A stretch of DNA of 64,000 nt, from positions 25,695,001-25,759,000 of the forward strand of contig NC_135786.1 in the NCBI RefSeq assembly GCF_051106095.1, given 5' to 3'. The notes beneath the pieces were generated by a model. That model saw nothing but the letters and a program-made list of their open reading frames with translations. It had not been told where the DNA came from and made no database searches. Within the stretch, counting starts at the first letter, position 1, and the number at the start of each line of letters is the position of its first letter. Shown piece after piece: positions 46,531 to 59,100 of this stretch. Source of the stretch: Pogona vitticeps (taxonomy: Eukaryota; Chordata; Lepidosauria; Squamata; Agamidae). A program made the translations under genes and the position numbers.

Positions 46531-46749
46531 GCATCATTGAGTAACAAATCAACAAAGTAAAGATCAAGTAGCAAGCAGGAGATCCATGTACACTGATGTG
46601 AGCACATTAGAGGAAGGTTGCGAAAATATCCAAGGAATAATTAAACATATATTTGCTCATTATCATTAAGATTGGTGTGACTTTGTTAGATTTTGCTTGA
46701 TGCCATGTAAGTCCACTATACTGGAGCATAAATGTGAGATTTTGCACAA

Positions 46750-46916
46750 ATGCAAAACTTGTGTTATTTTTATTGTCCCCCAACCACCCATAGGCACTAC
46801 ACAGATTTTTTTTTTCCAAGCAGGTTTATGAGCATTGAGGTTTAGCCATATTCCATGCCATGCCATCCCTGCATTTGAGGATATCCTTCTGCATACTGGT
46901 TCAGTTTGAAATTAAC
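46750..46916 (-). other. WAP-E terminal exon: last codons and 3' UTR
   Basis: The acceptor TTTATTTTCCAG ends at 46917. The first bases GT TAA complete a glycine codon with the phase-1 donor at 48225 and then stop (46914-46912). AATAAA follows at 46774-46769. Confidence 0.6.
46769..46774 (-). terminator. WAP-E polyadenylation signal
   Basis: Canonical AATAAA about 140 bases into the terminal exon. Confidence 0.55.
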
Positions 46917-48703
46917 CTGGAAAATAAATTAGAAAGATTGGAGAAAGTTCAAATTAATATAGAAAAATTGTGCCAGTGAAATCCCACCCCTAGAATAGAC
47001 AATGTAAAGATGACACCTCTGTCATGGGTGACTACTCTGATTCATATATGTTCTCTTAGGGCACTGGAGAGGCCCCTGAACCCTTCATATGTTTTGGACT
47101 TCAGCTCCTGGAAACCCCACTCAGCATGGAACTGTACAAGATTATGGTAGCTATGGTTTGGGAGCAGCTCTGTAGCGGACAAAGAAGCTCTACAGAGAAC
47201 CATTAAAACTGCCCAGAATATCATTGGGCTCCAGCTATCAACCCTGGATGACATCTTCACATCCCGCTGTCTGAGGAATTCACACAACATCCTTAGAGAC
47301 TTTTCCCATCCTGCTCACAACTTCTTTGAATTGTTGCTGTCTGGCAGAAGATACAGAACAATTAAGACTTGGACCACACGTTTTTCTGAATAGTTTTTAT
47401 CCCAGAGCTATAATTGCACTTATTTATTATTTATTTTATTTATTTTATTTATATCCCCCCTATCTAGTCACTTAAGACCACTCTAGGCAGCTTAATAATG
47501 AACTTAAAGACCACCAGCAGTGAACAGCTGAACAGTGTTATTTAGTCTGTGGTGTAGATGTATGTGTTCTTAGTGGGGGATTTTTAATGGGTGGGGAATG
47601 TTTGGGGATTTTTTATGTATGTGCATGTGGGTCTGGTGTCTGTGTGAATTTTGTTGTATGTGCATACTATGCATATACTTACAATGACAATAAATTTATT
47701 TGATAGCTGTAATCCCAACATCTGGAAGGCCAAAGAGTTATCACTGCTGCCTTAAGGAATGCCCACTTCCATTACTATGCAATATCATAACTCAGGTAGT
47801 AACCAATTCCAATAAAATTTGAAGTTCTTCATATTCAAGCAGTGCCCATTGCAAAAATTTAGTTTTCTGGTAATTAGAGATGGTTCTTTCCCACCATAGA
47901 CAGTTCAGAGCCATTTTGTGCTGTTCAGTGAGAAAGGAAATAACCTTTGTCACTGCACAGCTCATAAAAGCTGTGCAAGTCAATGTCTGGGAACCCCTTT
48001 CTCATTGAGAAGGTGCACTGAGATCGTTACTTCTGATGTCCGTTAGGAGAAGATGACATTGGAGAGGCTGATAGGTCAGATGGAGGAGCTCTATATGCCC
48101 TAGTCTTTTCTGCTCTGTTAAATTTCCACAGGGTTAGTTAACTGTGTTCCTTTGAACCTGGCCTTTTTTCTAGACTTACTGTTCCATTTAGGGTTTTTCC
48201 AGAATTAAACATATTCTCAGATACCTTTCACTGGATACACACAGCGTTTTGCACAAGTATTTTGGCAGCAAATCTTGTTTTCTTTACAATCACGGTTTTT
48301 CTCGCATTCATTTGGTTCTGCTCGAATGCATACATAAGGGTCTGGTGGGCAGTTGGAAGGATATTCTGTAGTGGGAAGATACCATTGTATAATATGGATC
48401 ACTCCAAAACCTGAATAATTAGTATGTCACATCCCCCTCAACATCCCTACCAAGAACACCCATGTATCCATGCACCATATTGTGACACTGCTGGACATAA
48501 AGCCAAGCTCTATACCAAACTGTGGTCTAGTTATTCAGACTGTGGCTTGGTAAAACTGGCTTGTGTTTCCCTGCATATATGGCAGCCTTGTGGCTGTATT
48601 GCCTTTCCTATATTACCTATTACCTAAGGCTCATGTCATGTATTGCATGGTAGAAACAGGAACCAGAAACCTTTCTAGTTGCCTTTTTCAGGCAGGCACA
48701 TAA

Positions 48704-48752
<49 letters not shown>

Positions 48753-49101
48753 GTGTGTGTGTGTGTGTTTAGCGAGTAAATACTACTGAATGATTTTGAG
48801 GAGATCGTGAATAGTTAGATAAAAACCCATTAACTCAGTTTGCATATTTTAAAAATTCTATGCTAGGCATAATTAGGAAGAAATTCAAAAACAGAAGGTT
48901 CAAAAATCTAATATCTTTGTTCAAAGCTGTAGCGCAATGACACTGTTTTTTGTCAGACCCAGATGCAAGATATGCCGGTTAAAGCAAAGCAAAGGTAACA
49001 GGGGATTGTCTTATTTTCTTGCACTTACCTGTTTCTTGGGCAGCTCCATATGGCAACTCCATCCAAAGCATTAGAAGAGTGAAAAAGACCAAGGTACTCA
49101 T
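46912..49101 (-). CDS. WAP-E: secreted single-WAP protein (waprin-like)
   Basis: Exons on the minus strand: 49101-49029 (signal), 48365-48225 (WAP) and 46916-46912 (one codon and stop). All introns are phase 1, GT/AG. The product is 72 aa. The signal peptide (1-24) reads MSTLVFFTLLMLWMELP, with the L-x-L-W-x-E pattern also seen in WAP-C and known from snake waprin precursors. The WAP domain (25-71) has all eight cysteines (30, 37, 45, 51, 57, 58, 62, 66) and is rich in Lys, Glu and Asn. The loop between the second and third cysteine (IRAEPNE) lacks the elafin/SLPI type MLNPPN sequence. No TATA box is clear upstream. A second WAP exon was looked for in 46917-48224, but that stretch is filled with a LINE fragment. 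Likely a secreted antimicrobial or protease-inhibiting peptide by family; unproven. Confidence 0.8.
47165..47705 (+). mobile_element. LINE C-terminus and 3' UTR (Rex1-like)
   Basis: The plus-strand frame reads LQRTIKTAQNIIGLQLSTLDD, CLRNSHNILRDFSHPAHNFF and LLSGRRYRTIKTWTTRF, the known end of a Jockey-group LINE. Its 3' UTR ends ACAATGACAATAAATTTATT. A scrap of L2-like tail (47424-47500) interrupts it. It lies in WAP-E intron 2. Confidence 0.75.
48709..48768. repeat. (CT)n(GT)n microsatellite
   Basis: About 18 CT copies followed by GT copies, in WAP-E intron 1. Confidence 0.9.
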
Positions 49102-49962
49102 GGTGCTGGCAGGGGCTCAGGAGACAGCAGGAGAAATGAGAAAGAGATGCTTGTTGCTTTCCTAATTGTCTAACCTTTCTGGTTTTCTTTCACACACTAG
49201 GTCTCATGCGTGCTTATTTTCATATCTTGGGCAAGAAGAGGTTACATCAGCATGAATTTTGTTTTGAATCGACCCAGGGAATTTCCAGAGTCACAGATCA
49301 TGACATATCCTCATTCTGGTTCCTTCTAGGTATGAGGGTGGGATTAGTTCAGCCCATATTTTAATAGCAACTAATCTAATTTGTACTTCCCAAACCTAAT
49401 GATGTTATAATGTATTGTCAAGTAATTTTGGACGAATGGGATCCCAATGAATTAATAATCTCCAAAAGGTTCTGTCTTTAACACTTCTTTTCAGGTTGCC
49501 CTTTCCTTTATTGAGTCAAGTCACTGAAATAAAGAAAAAACCGAGTTGAGTCACCAGTGCGATTTAAGTCTGACTTGACAGTGAGTCCCGTGACCCGAGT
49601 CCCCATCACTGACCAAAAGTGGCAGAGAAAGAACAAAGCAAGAGTGGAGTTGAAGTATAACACGTGCCCATTTCCTCCAATCCAGGCAGAGCCCTCTAAA
49701 AACCATTCTCCCTAAGTAGGAGATGCCTTGCAAGCTGCAAAATCTCTGGAACACATGAAAATCCCATCTGTAGAGAAGGTAGAGAAAAGTGGAAAAGCTG
49801 GAATAAAACTAGTGCCTAAAGTGAAAGGACATAACCAAGAGAGATGATCTGGAGAATGTTCGTATACAACACACTTTCACAGAATGAAGTGTGATTATAA
49901 AAGGAAAGTACTAGCGCAAAATGCACCCCAATCTGACTTCAGAAGATGAAGTGGCTCCAAAG

Positions 49963-50398
49963 TAGAGATTCCTATTCATCTACAAATAAGAAGCCCACCA
50001 GCACAGGTGGCCAGTCTGATTAGCTCCTGCCCCCAGAACCCACCGCTCCGCTTACAGCGCAACACGTACCACACATTGCCGGCGTCATTGTCAGCGCACC
50101 AATTGCAGCAGTAATCCGGCTGCCACAGCCCCATCTCCTTGCTCATCCTGCCACTCTGACAAGGGGAAGGGAGGATGAGTCTCCCTGCTTAGCTGCAGAG
50201 TGGCAGGACAAGCAGGGAGATGGGGCTGCAGGAGCTGGGCTACTGCCATGATTAGTGCACTGATGATGAGGCCAGCCACATGTGCCATGTGTCATGCTGT
50301 AAGTGGACCGGTGGGTTCTGGGAGTGGGATGTAATCAGACCAGCCGCCAGTGTCAGTGGGCTTCATATTCGTCTACGAATACAAAGCCCCCATCTCTA
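49963..50398. mobile_element. hAT-type MITE, TAGAGAT family
   Basis: The ends TAGAGATTCCTATTC and CCCCCATCTCTA are inverted. The 8-bp flanks CTCCAAAG and CTCTAAAG match at seven bases. The interior has an inverted pair around GTCAGCGCACCAATTGCAGC. The same family is at 36233-38276 and 39275-39601. Confidence 0.7.
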
Positions 50399-50399
50399 C

Positions 50400-52160
50400 T
50401 CTAAAGCAAAGCAAAGCAGTAGCTCCACATATTCTCACGGATCTTCTAAATGCTGATTTACACACTTATTACCCGAACTTTAGGCCAAGATAATATGGGT
50501 TCCACGTTTATGAAATGACAAGGGCAAAGTCATTTAAAAATAACTAGTGGGAAGGATTAAAAAACAAAAGCACAGGTGTCTTCCTGGAAAGAACGGGGCT
50601 TAATATGTGCTTACAGGTGAAGGTTGCTAATCATTACAGCTATGCAACTGATGGGGGTTGCAGACCTCACAAAATTGGTTTGGGCAACTAGTGATGATGG
50701 CTTCTCTTTTGGCCAAGCTAGAGATTAAGGTATCTTGGTTTCACATGCTTCCAGCTGTCACAATTGATGCCCACCTTGGTTCACTGTAACCATCATAAGC
50801 TTCTGATGAGGATGTTGGAAGAACCAACCATCGATCCTCCAGAACAGGTGACACTGACATTCACCCCAGCCACAACACTGGAAAACCCAGAGGCAGTTAA
50901 AAAAGCTTGAGAGGTGGGAAAGAGCCTACATGCCCAGGAAGACCAATCCAAGGACTACTGAGGTGCCCATACCCAGCTGGCATTGACCCATAGACTGTTT
51001 CTGGCTATTAGAACTAGGAGTAAAGGTATTGGATCGGAAATGCAGGACCAGGGATGGTGCTTAGACAAAGAGGAATGCAACAGACTAAAAGGGGATGCCC
51101 GTATATAGTTGTAAAATAAAGTTCAGCATCCAAGCAACCTACTACAGTCTGAGGAGTTCTTATGACTGGGCCCATGGAGCACTTCCATATCCCTCTGTCC
51201 ATAGGGGTGGGGGGTAAGGGATGCTCATAGTGAAACAAGACAGATGTATTCTTCCCTACCCAAACAGTGCTTTAAGGACTTGCCTTTAGGAAAGATGTCT
51301 AACAAATGTAGCTGTCATCTTTGACCAGGGAACTAGGAAGCCTTGAGGAGTCAGCCTTAGGACTGTTGTTAAGAGCTAGATTCAGCTGCCTCGGACAGAA
51401 CGTGACTGGTTTTTCTACTAGGGGAACTACATTATGTGAGAGTAGTATCTTCTCACATCTGCATACCTACTGTAATTGGACACTGGTACTGTACATGTTT
51501 TCATGTTACTTGTTTTTATGTATGTCTTTACTTGCATGTAGGCAAGAACAGTTATTTAATACTAAATTACATGAGATGCATTTCCTTTTTGTGGATAGAA
51601 AGAAGTGTCCGTTCATTTTAATACAACAAAATCTATAGAGGCCACATTGGAACCTCTGAACTTCATAACAGTGTGACTTTCACAGATGTGCTAGTTGTAA
51701 TGGATTTGAAAAATACTAAATTACACAAGACATATTCGCCTTGGACAGAAAAACAGAAACAAAGGAGTATCTTCTGAAAGGGTCAGCCTAAAATTCCTCA
51801 ACTTGATAACAGTGCTGTCTTCACTGACCGACTATGCTAATCATAGTGTATTTGAAAGAGTCAGAACCCTCTTCTGCCAGCAGGGTCCCTGCCTATCAGC
51901 TGATCTCAGTAGGGATCCACAAACAATGGATGGCCGCCTTCTGTTGGGAGAAGAGCCCAAAAGAGGCAGAGAAGGAGCAAGGCAAGGGGTGGAACTGTGT
52001 TATGACACACGTCCTCCTCTTCTAATCTAGGCACACAGCCACCATGTCGAGACAATGTTAGACCAAACTGAGGACAGTCCAAAGTCATTTTCAGCATTTC
52101 TAAGCTTTGAGAGAATAGGATTCCTCACAGCTTCAATTGGCCTAGTGACAGTGCACTGGG
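50400..52160. other. non-coding intergenic DNA
   Basis: No WAP exon, other gene or clear transposon end recognised. Confidence 0.5.
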
Positions 52161-52169
52161 CTCTCAATC

Positions 52170-52465
52170 ACCTTTACTGGTTAAAGATTCCCCTTGACAT
52201 TTAGTCCAGTCGTGTCTGACTCTAGGGTCCCTGTTTCCAAGCCATAAAGCCAGCGTTTGTCCGAAGACAGTTTCCATGGCCACGTGGCCACTAGACATGG
52301 AATGCTGTTACCTTCCCAATGAAGTGGTACCTATTTATCTAGTCACATTTTTCCATGCTTTCGAACTGTTAGGTTGGCAGGAGCTGGGACAAGTGATGGG
52401 AGCTAACTCCATCACATGGATTCGATCTTACAACTGCAGGTCTTCTGACCTTGCAGCACAGAGGC
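52170..52465 (-). mobile_element. Sauria-type SINE
   Basis: Reverse complement of the family at 58894-59240. The plus strand shows AGATTCCCCTTGACATTTAG, then GTCGTGTCTGACTCTAGGG, TTTGTCCGAAGACAGTTTCC, CATGCTTTCGAACTG and GATTCGATCTTACAACTGC. A short plus-strand scrap (GACCACGGAAACTGTCTTCG, about 52467-52505) abuts it. Confidence 0.85.
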
Positions 52466-52667
52466 GTGACCACGGAAACTGTCTTCGGACAAATGCTGGC
52501 TTCGGACAAAGAAGCCATGAAGGAGGTTGTCTGTGACCCTTCTCATTGAGACTCAAGCCTGCTCATGCATTAAGCCCACTGAGAGTTGCCAGACTATAAC
52601 AGAACATAGGAAACAAAACAATCACTAGATAAATAAATGAAAAAATAAATAGATAAGAAGTATCTTG

Positions 52668-52985
52668 TTGGTTGTTGTATGTTTTTTAGTCTGTTTGGCC
52701 GTGTTCTGGAGGTTTTTCTTCCTAATGTTTCACCAGTCTCTGTGGCTGGTATCTTCAGAGGACAGGAGTTAGAACCCTTTCTGTTCTGGTGTAGTGTGTC
52801 ACTCAACTATCCCACATACTACACTGGAACAGATTGTGTTCTAACTCCTGTCCTCTGAAGATGCCGGCCACAGAGATTGGTGAAATGTTAGAAAGAAAAA
52901 CCTCAAACAGCCTGAAAAAAATCTACAACAACCATCGGATCCCATCCAGGAAAGCCTTTGAGAATACACTGAAAGTCTCTTGTAG
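52668..52985. mobile_element. Penelope-like repeat pair in head-to-head palindrome
   Basis: The left arm (TGGCCGTGTTCTGGAGG to ATCTTCAGAGGACAGGAG) and the right arm (GTCCTCTGAAGATGCCGG to AAACAGCCTGAAAAAAATC) are reverse complements around a centre near 52810. Each arm carries a hammerhead-like core. Confidence 0.6.
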
Positions 52986-53279
52986 CTGAAATGTTCTTGG
53001 TAGTTTTCATAGGCAAAAGTTGTCCTTCATTTACAGAAAAATGTCCTCTTGTTTATCATATGCAGTAGCCAGTCTAATGTGGGTTTATATTGTTATGAGG
53101 GAAAGGAGAACTAGCAGGCATGGAACAAACAATGTCTGTCTCCAAGGCTTATAAAACTGGTATTTGGTGGAACATCAGAATGCAATTCCTGAATACTTTA
53201 ACAAGCTTTAGAATAGGTCCATGTTCCAAAGCAGAAGTTTGCGAACACTATCAAATTTTGTGAGGAAGCAAAACACAAA

Positions 53280-53824
53280 CACCTGATTCATAATATTATT
53301 TATTGGTAAATATTTGTAGATATACAAATGTATCTGATTAGTCAGTAAAAAACAGAATAAAGAACCAGGATGTCCCATGCAAGAAAACTCTAAATAAAAA
53401 GGTATCTCGCCTTTGCTTAAGAAGCACTAGAATGGAAGCTAATACCGAAATCCAATAATGCAGAGTATTGCCAAGAAAGTGAGGATAAGATAGCATCTTA
53501 ACCTGAGTATCATCTTTAACCTTCAGTTGGCTTGATAGGAAATCTATATTTAGCTATAAGGTTAAGGTTTAAATCATTCCCCTTACCCAAATCAAGATCA
53601 TCAATTAGAGGCAGCAACTTCAGAATAAAACACTTAATCAGCTGACCAAGCTAGCTATATTACTTTCAGATACTGTATCTCAAATAAATGAATGATTCAG
53701 ATGCGTACTCTTCCTGCAGGTGAAGTGAGCAGCCGATGTTTGGCTTCCAATCATGAAAACATGCATAGATGAACCAGGTGCCATTGGTCATGCCAGATAT
53801 CCATCCAGGCAGCAGGAATTTAAA
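53280..53824 (-). other. candidate terminal exon of WAP-F
   Basis: The acceptor GTTTCTTTTAG ends at 53825 and the exon starts TTTAAATTCC. Joined to the phase-1 donor at 56147 it gives one codon (Val) and then TAA at 53822-53820, the same form as the WAP-E last exon. AATAAA lies at 53304-53299. Confidence 0.4.
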
Positions 53825-54299
53825 CTAAAAGAAACATTTTTTAAAAAATTGCTGGATTAAATGCTACCAACAACTAATAACAGTTACTGTAAGTATAGTT
53901 ATTCATGTCCTGCATGGCTTAGTGTGTATCCTAAGGTCCTGTCTGAAGGCTGTGAATGGAGGAGCAATCAACCTTGCCTGGTCTAAAACATTCAAAACCT
54001 TCTTATGACATAGTATAATTCTGATGAAAGTTTTGAATCCTAATGAATATTGAGCATGAACTCAAGAACGCAGGAGATCAATCGTTAAGTATGAAAGGAT
54101 GCACAATAATGCACAACTTCAGTGTGATATGCATGAACAATCTATTATAGCCATATGTCTCTATGTTTTTCTGTCTGTCAGAGCCATGACCACAAGACCA
54201 TCTATCCTATTCAGCTGAAACTTTGCTTGCATGCATGCTAAGGGGACCCAAGGACTGTGCACTGGGGAGTTATTTCGGGTTTTAAACTGTCCTTATGAA

Positions 54300-54490
54300 C
54301 TTTGTTGTTATGTGCTGTCAAGTCAGAACTGACTTATAGTGACCCTTACAGGGCTTTCAAAGTAAGTGAAACATTTAAGCAGTGATTTTAGCAGTTCCAC
54401 TCCCCCAGCGAGTTTTCATGGCTGAGCGGAGACTCAAATTTGTTCTCCAGAGTCCTAGTCTGTCACTCTGTTCATTACACCACACTAGGC
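54300..54490 (-). mobile_element. tRNA-derived SINE
   Basis: On the minus strand it reads TGGTGTAATGAACAGAGTGAC, AGGACTCTGGAGAACAAATT, TCAGCCATGAAAACTCGC, and a tail CAGTTCTGACTTGACAGCAC followed by AACAACAAA. Confidence 0.7.
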
Positions 54491-55279
54491 ATCTCTTATG
54501 AACTTCAAGTTATTTAAATGTGTCTGTGAGTTTAAAGATTGCAACACCATCTTACTTAATAGGCTTCCTTAACCAGTACAAAACTTTGCACTTAATACAA
54601 TCTGATGCTGACAGAGAGGAAGCAGCTTTGAAGCAGCCTCCACGAGGGATATAGAATATTTGGACTTTGAGTTCTTCACACTGGTACAATCCTGATGAAG
54701 TGGTGTTTTAATCCAGAAAAGTTTGTAAATTGCATGATGATTTTTAGTAGTCTATAAAGGTATCACCTATTTTTGCATCTGTATTGAATACTGGAGAGTT
54801 GTAAATGAACTTATGTGTTCCTGTGGCCAGGACTTCAGTTAGCTAAGAATAGCACAGTAAGTTCAAATCTAACTGCTGTGTAACTTTGCTTGAAGAATCA
54901 AACAAACAACCATTCCAAGCTAGAAAATTTCACTAATGAATGAAAATGTATTGTATGTAGTCCAAGATAACTCTTACATCTAAACCCTTGGGACTGGCCT
55001 TGTGTGTATCAAATCCAATAATATACTAAAAATACAGACACAGTTATATCATCACACCTGATAATACTGTCATCACACCTGATTACCTGTTCCCTTCCTG
55101 AACATGAACATAAGTTTTACAAATGTAGATATGATAGTGTTCATACTGTATTTATATTTGTTCATGTTTTCTATCATTGCATACAGATTTTGTCATTCAT
55201 GCTCACCTTCACACTCTTATATAGACCCTTTGGTACAAGAACTGCTCCAAACTCATGTATTCACCATCACCACCACCAC

Positions 55280-55402
55280 CACCATCATCTTAGAACTGCA
55301 GAGTTGGAAGGGACCCCCTGTTAAGGAGGCACAGTGGGGAACTGAACACCCGACTGCTGACTCCACAACCAGTTGCCTAAACCACTTTTCTATCCAGCAG
55401 TT
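55280..55402 (-). mobile_element. tRNA-derived SINE with CR1-like tail
   Basis: Second copy of the family at 27113-27256. The plus strand begins TTAGAACTGCAGAGTTGGAA and ends TTTTCTATCCAGCAGT. Confidence 0.65.
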
Positions 55403-55477
55403 CAGCATAAAACGATAAAACTGCCTACCATTCAGCTAAAGTGCTAAGTTGTCAAATGTGGTCAACTATTAACTTTC

Positions 55478-55590
55478 CAGAGGTTGTTGGGTTGCAATTT
55501 TCATCGGCATTAGCCAGCATAGCGAATGGTGAGAAATCATTAGAAGCTGCAGTCCAACAACATCCGGAAGGCCAGACATTTCCAATTCTT
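55478..55590. mobile_element. small hAT-like MITE
   Basis: A palindromic element of about 110 bases. CCAGAGGTTGTTGGGTTGCA at the left pairs with GCAGTCCAACAACATCCGGA at the right. A half copy is near 47705-47750. Confidence 0.55.
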
Positions 55591-55912
55591 GCCATAAACC
55601 TTCCAAAAATATAGAAGTAATATTATAAACATCTATAGCTTGTTTTCATGGCATAAGATTCAAGGGACCCATTCAAAACAACAATTGTTGGATCCAGCCA
55701 ATTAAAAATTTGCCGGAGGAAGAAGCGCCTAGTGCAGTTAGTGTAGGAAGGAAGGAAACTTCCATGTTGCTTGGAGAATTCATTGTTTCTTTGTAAGAGA
55801 AAAAGAAATCCACAATTTTCTCACGTTAGTTGGACTCCAAATGCTGTGAACCTCTTTCCCTAGCCTGCCACTTGCAGAATATTCTAGGCATTTAGGATCA
55901 GAGCTAACCAAC

Positions 55913-56022
<110 letters not shown>

Positions 56023-56132
56023 TTGCCACTTCTCTGCTAAAAGTACCACTTGACTTACTCTTCATGCAGGAATAGAGCATATCATCGCCTACTACAATTA
56101 CTGGCAAGAATATATTTTACATCAGTAATCTT

Positions 56133-59100
56133 TTAGGGTACAGTACCAAACACTGGCAGGAAGCAGTCCAATCCACATGTTCCTTTACAGCATTTCTTAT
56201 CAAATGGGCAGTCAATGTCCAAAGCACAGTAATTTGGAGGGTCCAGCATAAAGCACTCTATATCAAACAGTGGGCAAAGTCCAGGTTTCTCTACAAAGGA
56301 GAACATATGGGATGTTAGAATACAAACTCATAATTGTTGTTCATTCTTGGTGATTTGTTTTGTTCATATTTTGCCTTCCTCCCGAAGATGTTGATGTGAT
56401 GTATGTGGGCCCCCATCCCACTCACGACTTTCAAAACAATGTTTTAATGGCTAGATATTTCAGTCTGCAACTGCAGTCATCATCCAATGAGACCGAGAGG
56501 AAAGGGCAGGGGGAAGACACAATTCCTCTACAATGTGTTTGTGTGTGCATGTGTGTGCATATGTACACATGCACACAAATGCATGCATGTTCATTTTTTC
56601 ATTGCAAAGGTCAGAGGAATTGAGGATCCCGCCCTTCTTGTTTCTAGATGTCAAGATACCTGAATGGCATTAGGGTTCAAAGCATAGGAAGGGTCTCCTT
56701 TCTGCATGCAGTGGGGAGGTACTTTGCTGAGGAGCGCAATCTTTCCCAGTAAATTTTCAAAGAAAATACTCAGCTAAAAGGCAAAAGATTTATGCGATCT
56801 GAAGAGAAACCAGAATAGCCACAATAAAAATAAATATATTACCAAAGCTAGTTTTCCTCTTTCAGACAATTCCAATATTATTAAAACAAGATTTTTTAAA
56901 AGAACTGAATAAGATAATGACCAAGTATGTTAGGGATAGGCTGGTATGCCTACCTATGGTATCAAGATGACAAGCAATGCAAAACATTTAATTTACATTT
57001 AATCACTAGAGCTCTGTTATGAGTTTGGGAGACAGTTAAGGCACAACATTAATGAAAGATACCATTATGGGTAGCTCTATTAGAATTGTTCACTGATCTG
57101 GCAAGAACATCTCAAGGGACAAATGGGAGATATGTCGAAATATTAGATAGTGATTTTAATCTAAAGAACAAAGATTACCTGGCAGAACAAGGTATTATCT
57201 TAGATTGGTGGTCAATAAACTTGTTGAAATCAAGATATGTAAAAGATAAAGCTACAGGGTTTCATGAAAACAAAATACCTTTGGATAAGGGGTTGCTGGA
57301 CTCAGAGGAAAAATTGATTAAAGGTTTATATAATACTTTAATGGAGCAAAAATGGGAGATGAAATTGTGAAGTAAAATGATAAAATGAATTGTGTGGTAA
57401 AATGGGCTTAAAATATAGGTCATAATATATTCATTTATTTATTTACTTATTTATTTATTCTATTTATATCCCGCCTATCTGGTCGAAACGATATAGAACT
57501 AAGTGCCTGATCACAAATTTGGGAACAAAATATTAAATCTATAAATCTAAAAGAATATATATACAAAATGTTTTACAGATGGTATGTAACACCAGAGAAA
57601 TTAACAAAAATGTATAAAAATGCTTCTAATAAGTGTTGGAAATGTGAAAGGAAAGCAGGGAGATTCTATCATATGTGGTGGATGTGCAGTAGGGCCAAGG
57701 ACTTTTGGAAAATGATTCATGAAATGATAAAGAAAATTTTAGGGGTTAAAATTGCTTTGACACCAGAAATTTTCTTATTGAATATATTGACACTCAGAAG
57801 AAAACAGGACTTACTTGACCTTACACCTGAAAACTGCAGCTAGAATTGTATATGCCAGTAAGTGGAAGACTACAAAGGTGTCGACAAAGAGGGAATTTAT
57901 TGAGAAGATTTTGGAACTAGCAGAAATGGATATTCTGACAGATACACTAAATGATAGACTGGAAAATAATAAATGGGAACCTCTTTATACCTGGATGAAA
58001 TCTACACCAATTTAAATAGAATAGATTAGTTTAATATTATGTTAGAAAGTATAAGACAAGATGAAATGAATAGAACATATTGTAATAAATCACTCTGGTT
58101 GCAACGGATAGAAAAGTAGAAAAATACAATAAAAATATGTATTTATTTTTTTAAAAAGAAAATACTCAGCTAATGTGGAGAAGGAAGGAAGCAGGGCGAG
58201 AAGAAAGAAGAAACCACAGTTGGAAACAGTGCACAAAATAAAAAGAGTCAGTCTTTTCCCATTACCAAGCTGTGCAAAATAGCAAAGAATGGGGAACACT
58301 GGCAATTGTGTGTGCAAGCAATGTATGCATGATCTGGTGGGTGGAAACAAAGGAGGAACTGAGCATGTGCAGGTTTATTTCTTCCCTAGCCTTTCCTAAC
58401 CCAGCTCTGAGACATCTGGGTTTTGATGCATCATGTCCATGTTTAGCTGTTATCCCCTTCAGCTTTGGCGCCTTGCATCATCACCACCACTGCCGAAGGT
58501 TTAAGGCATTGTGCTACTTTTGCAGGTCTTTGGTAAGTGCTAATGAAACGATTTTGTCACACTTAACAAATATCAGCAAATACAGAAGTAAGATGACTCT
58601 GTTGAGCTTCCTTGATCTCTCTCTGGCATTCATCACCATTAGTCCTAATGTTGCTAGACAGGGATAAAACAGTTATCCTGAACCACATGGCATGTTTGTT
58701 GTAGGATACTATCTCATCCCCATTCTTTTAAGGATGCATATGACGTACTTGGAGAGATTATTGGAAATGAAATAATTTAAGGGTGTCTGTTTTTTTAAGG
58801 TGGAGTAAAGTCTCATTATCCATCCAGACAGAGGGTTTTGGCTGCTTAGTTCTTAAAAGTTTAGGTTTGATTTGCTGTGCATTAAGCCATATTGGGGACG
58901 TGGTGGCGCTGCGGGCTAAACCGCAGAAGCCTGTGCTGCAGGGTCAGAAGACCAAGCAGTCGTAAGATCGAATCCACGCGACGGAGTGAGCGCCCGTCGC
59001 TTGTCCCAGCTCCCGCCAACCTAGCGGTTCGAAAGCATGCAAATGCAAGTAGATAAATAGGGACCACCTTGGTGGGAAGGTAACAGCGTTCTGTGTCTAA

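Noticed and set aside
48424-48627. 67-codon plus-strand frame upstream of WAP-E exon 2
   Set aside because: It lies in an intron, has no domain and no splice or start context.
58894-58975. Possible tRNA gene at the SINE heads
   Set aside because: The polymerase III boxes belong to Sauria-type and other SINEs; no cloverleaf with a proper acceptor stem can be drawn.
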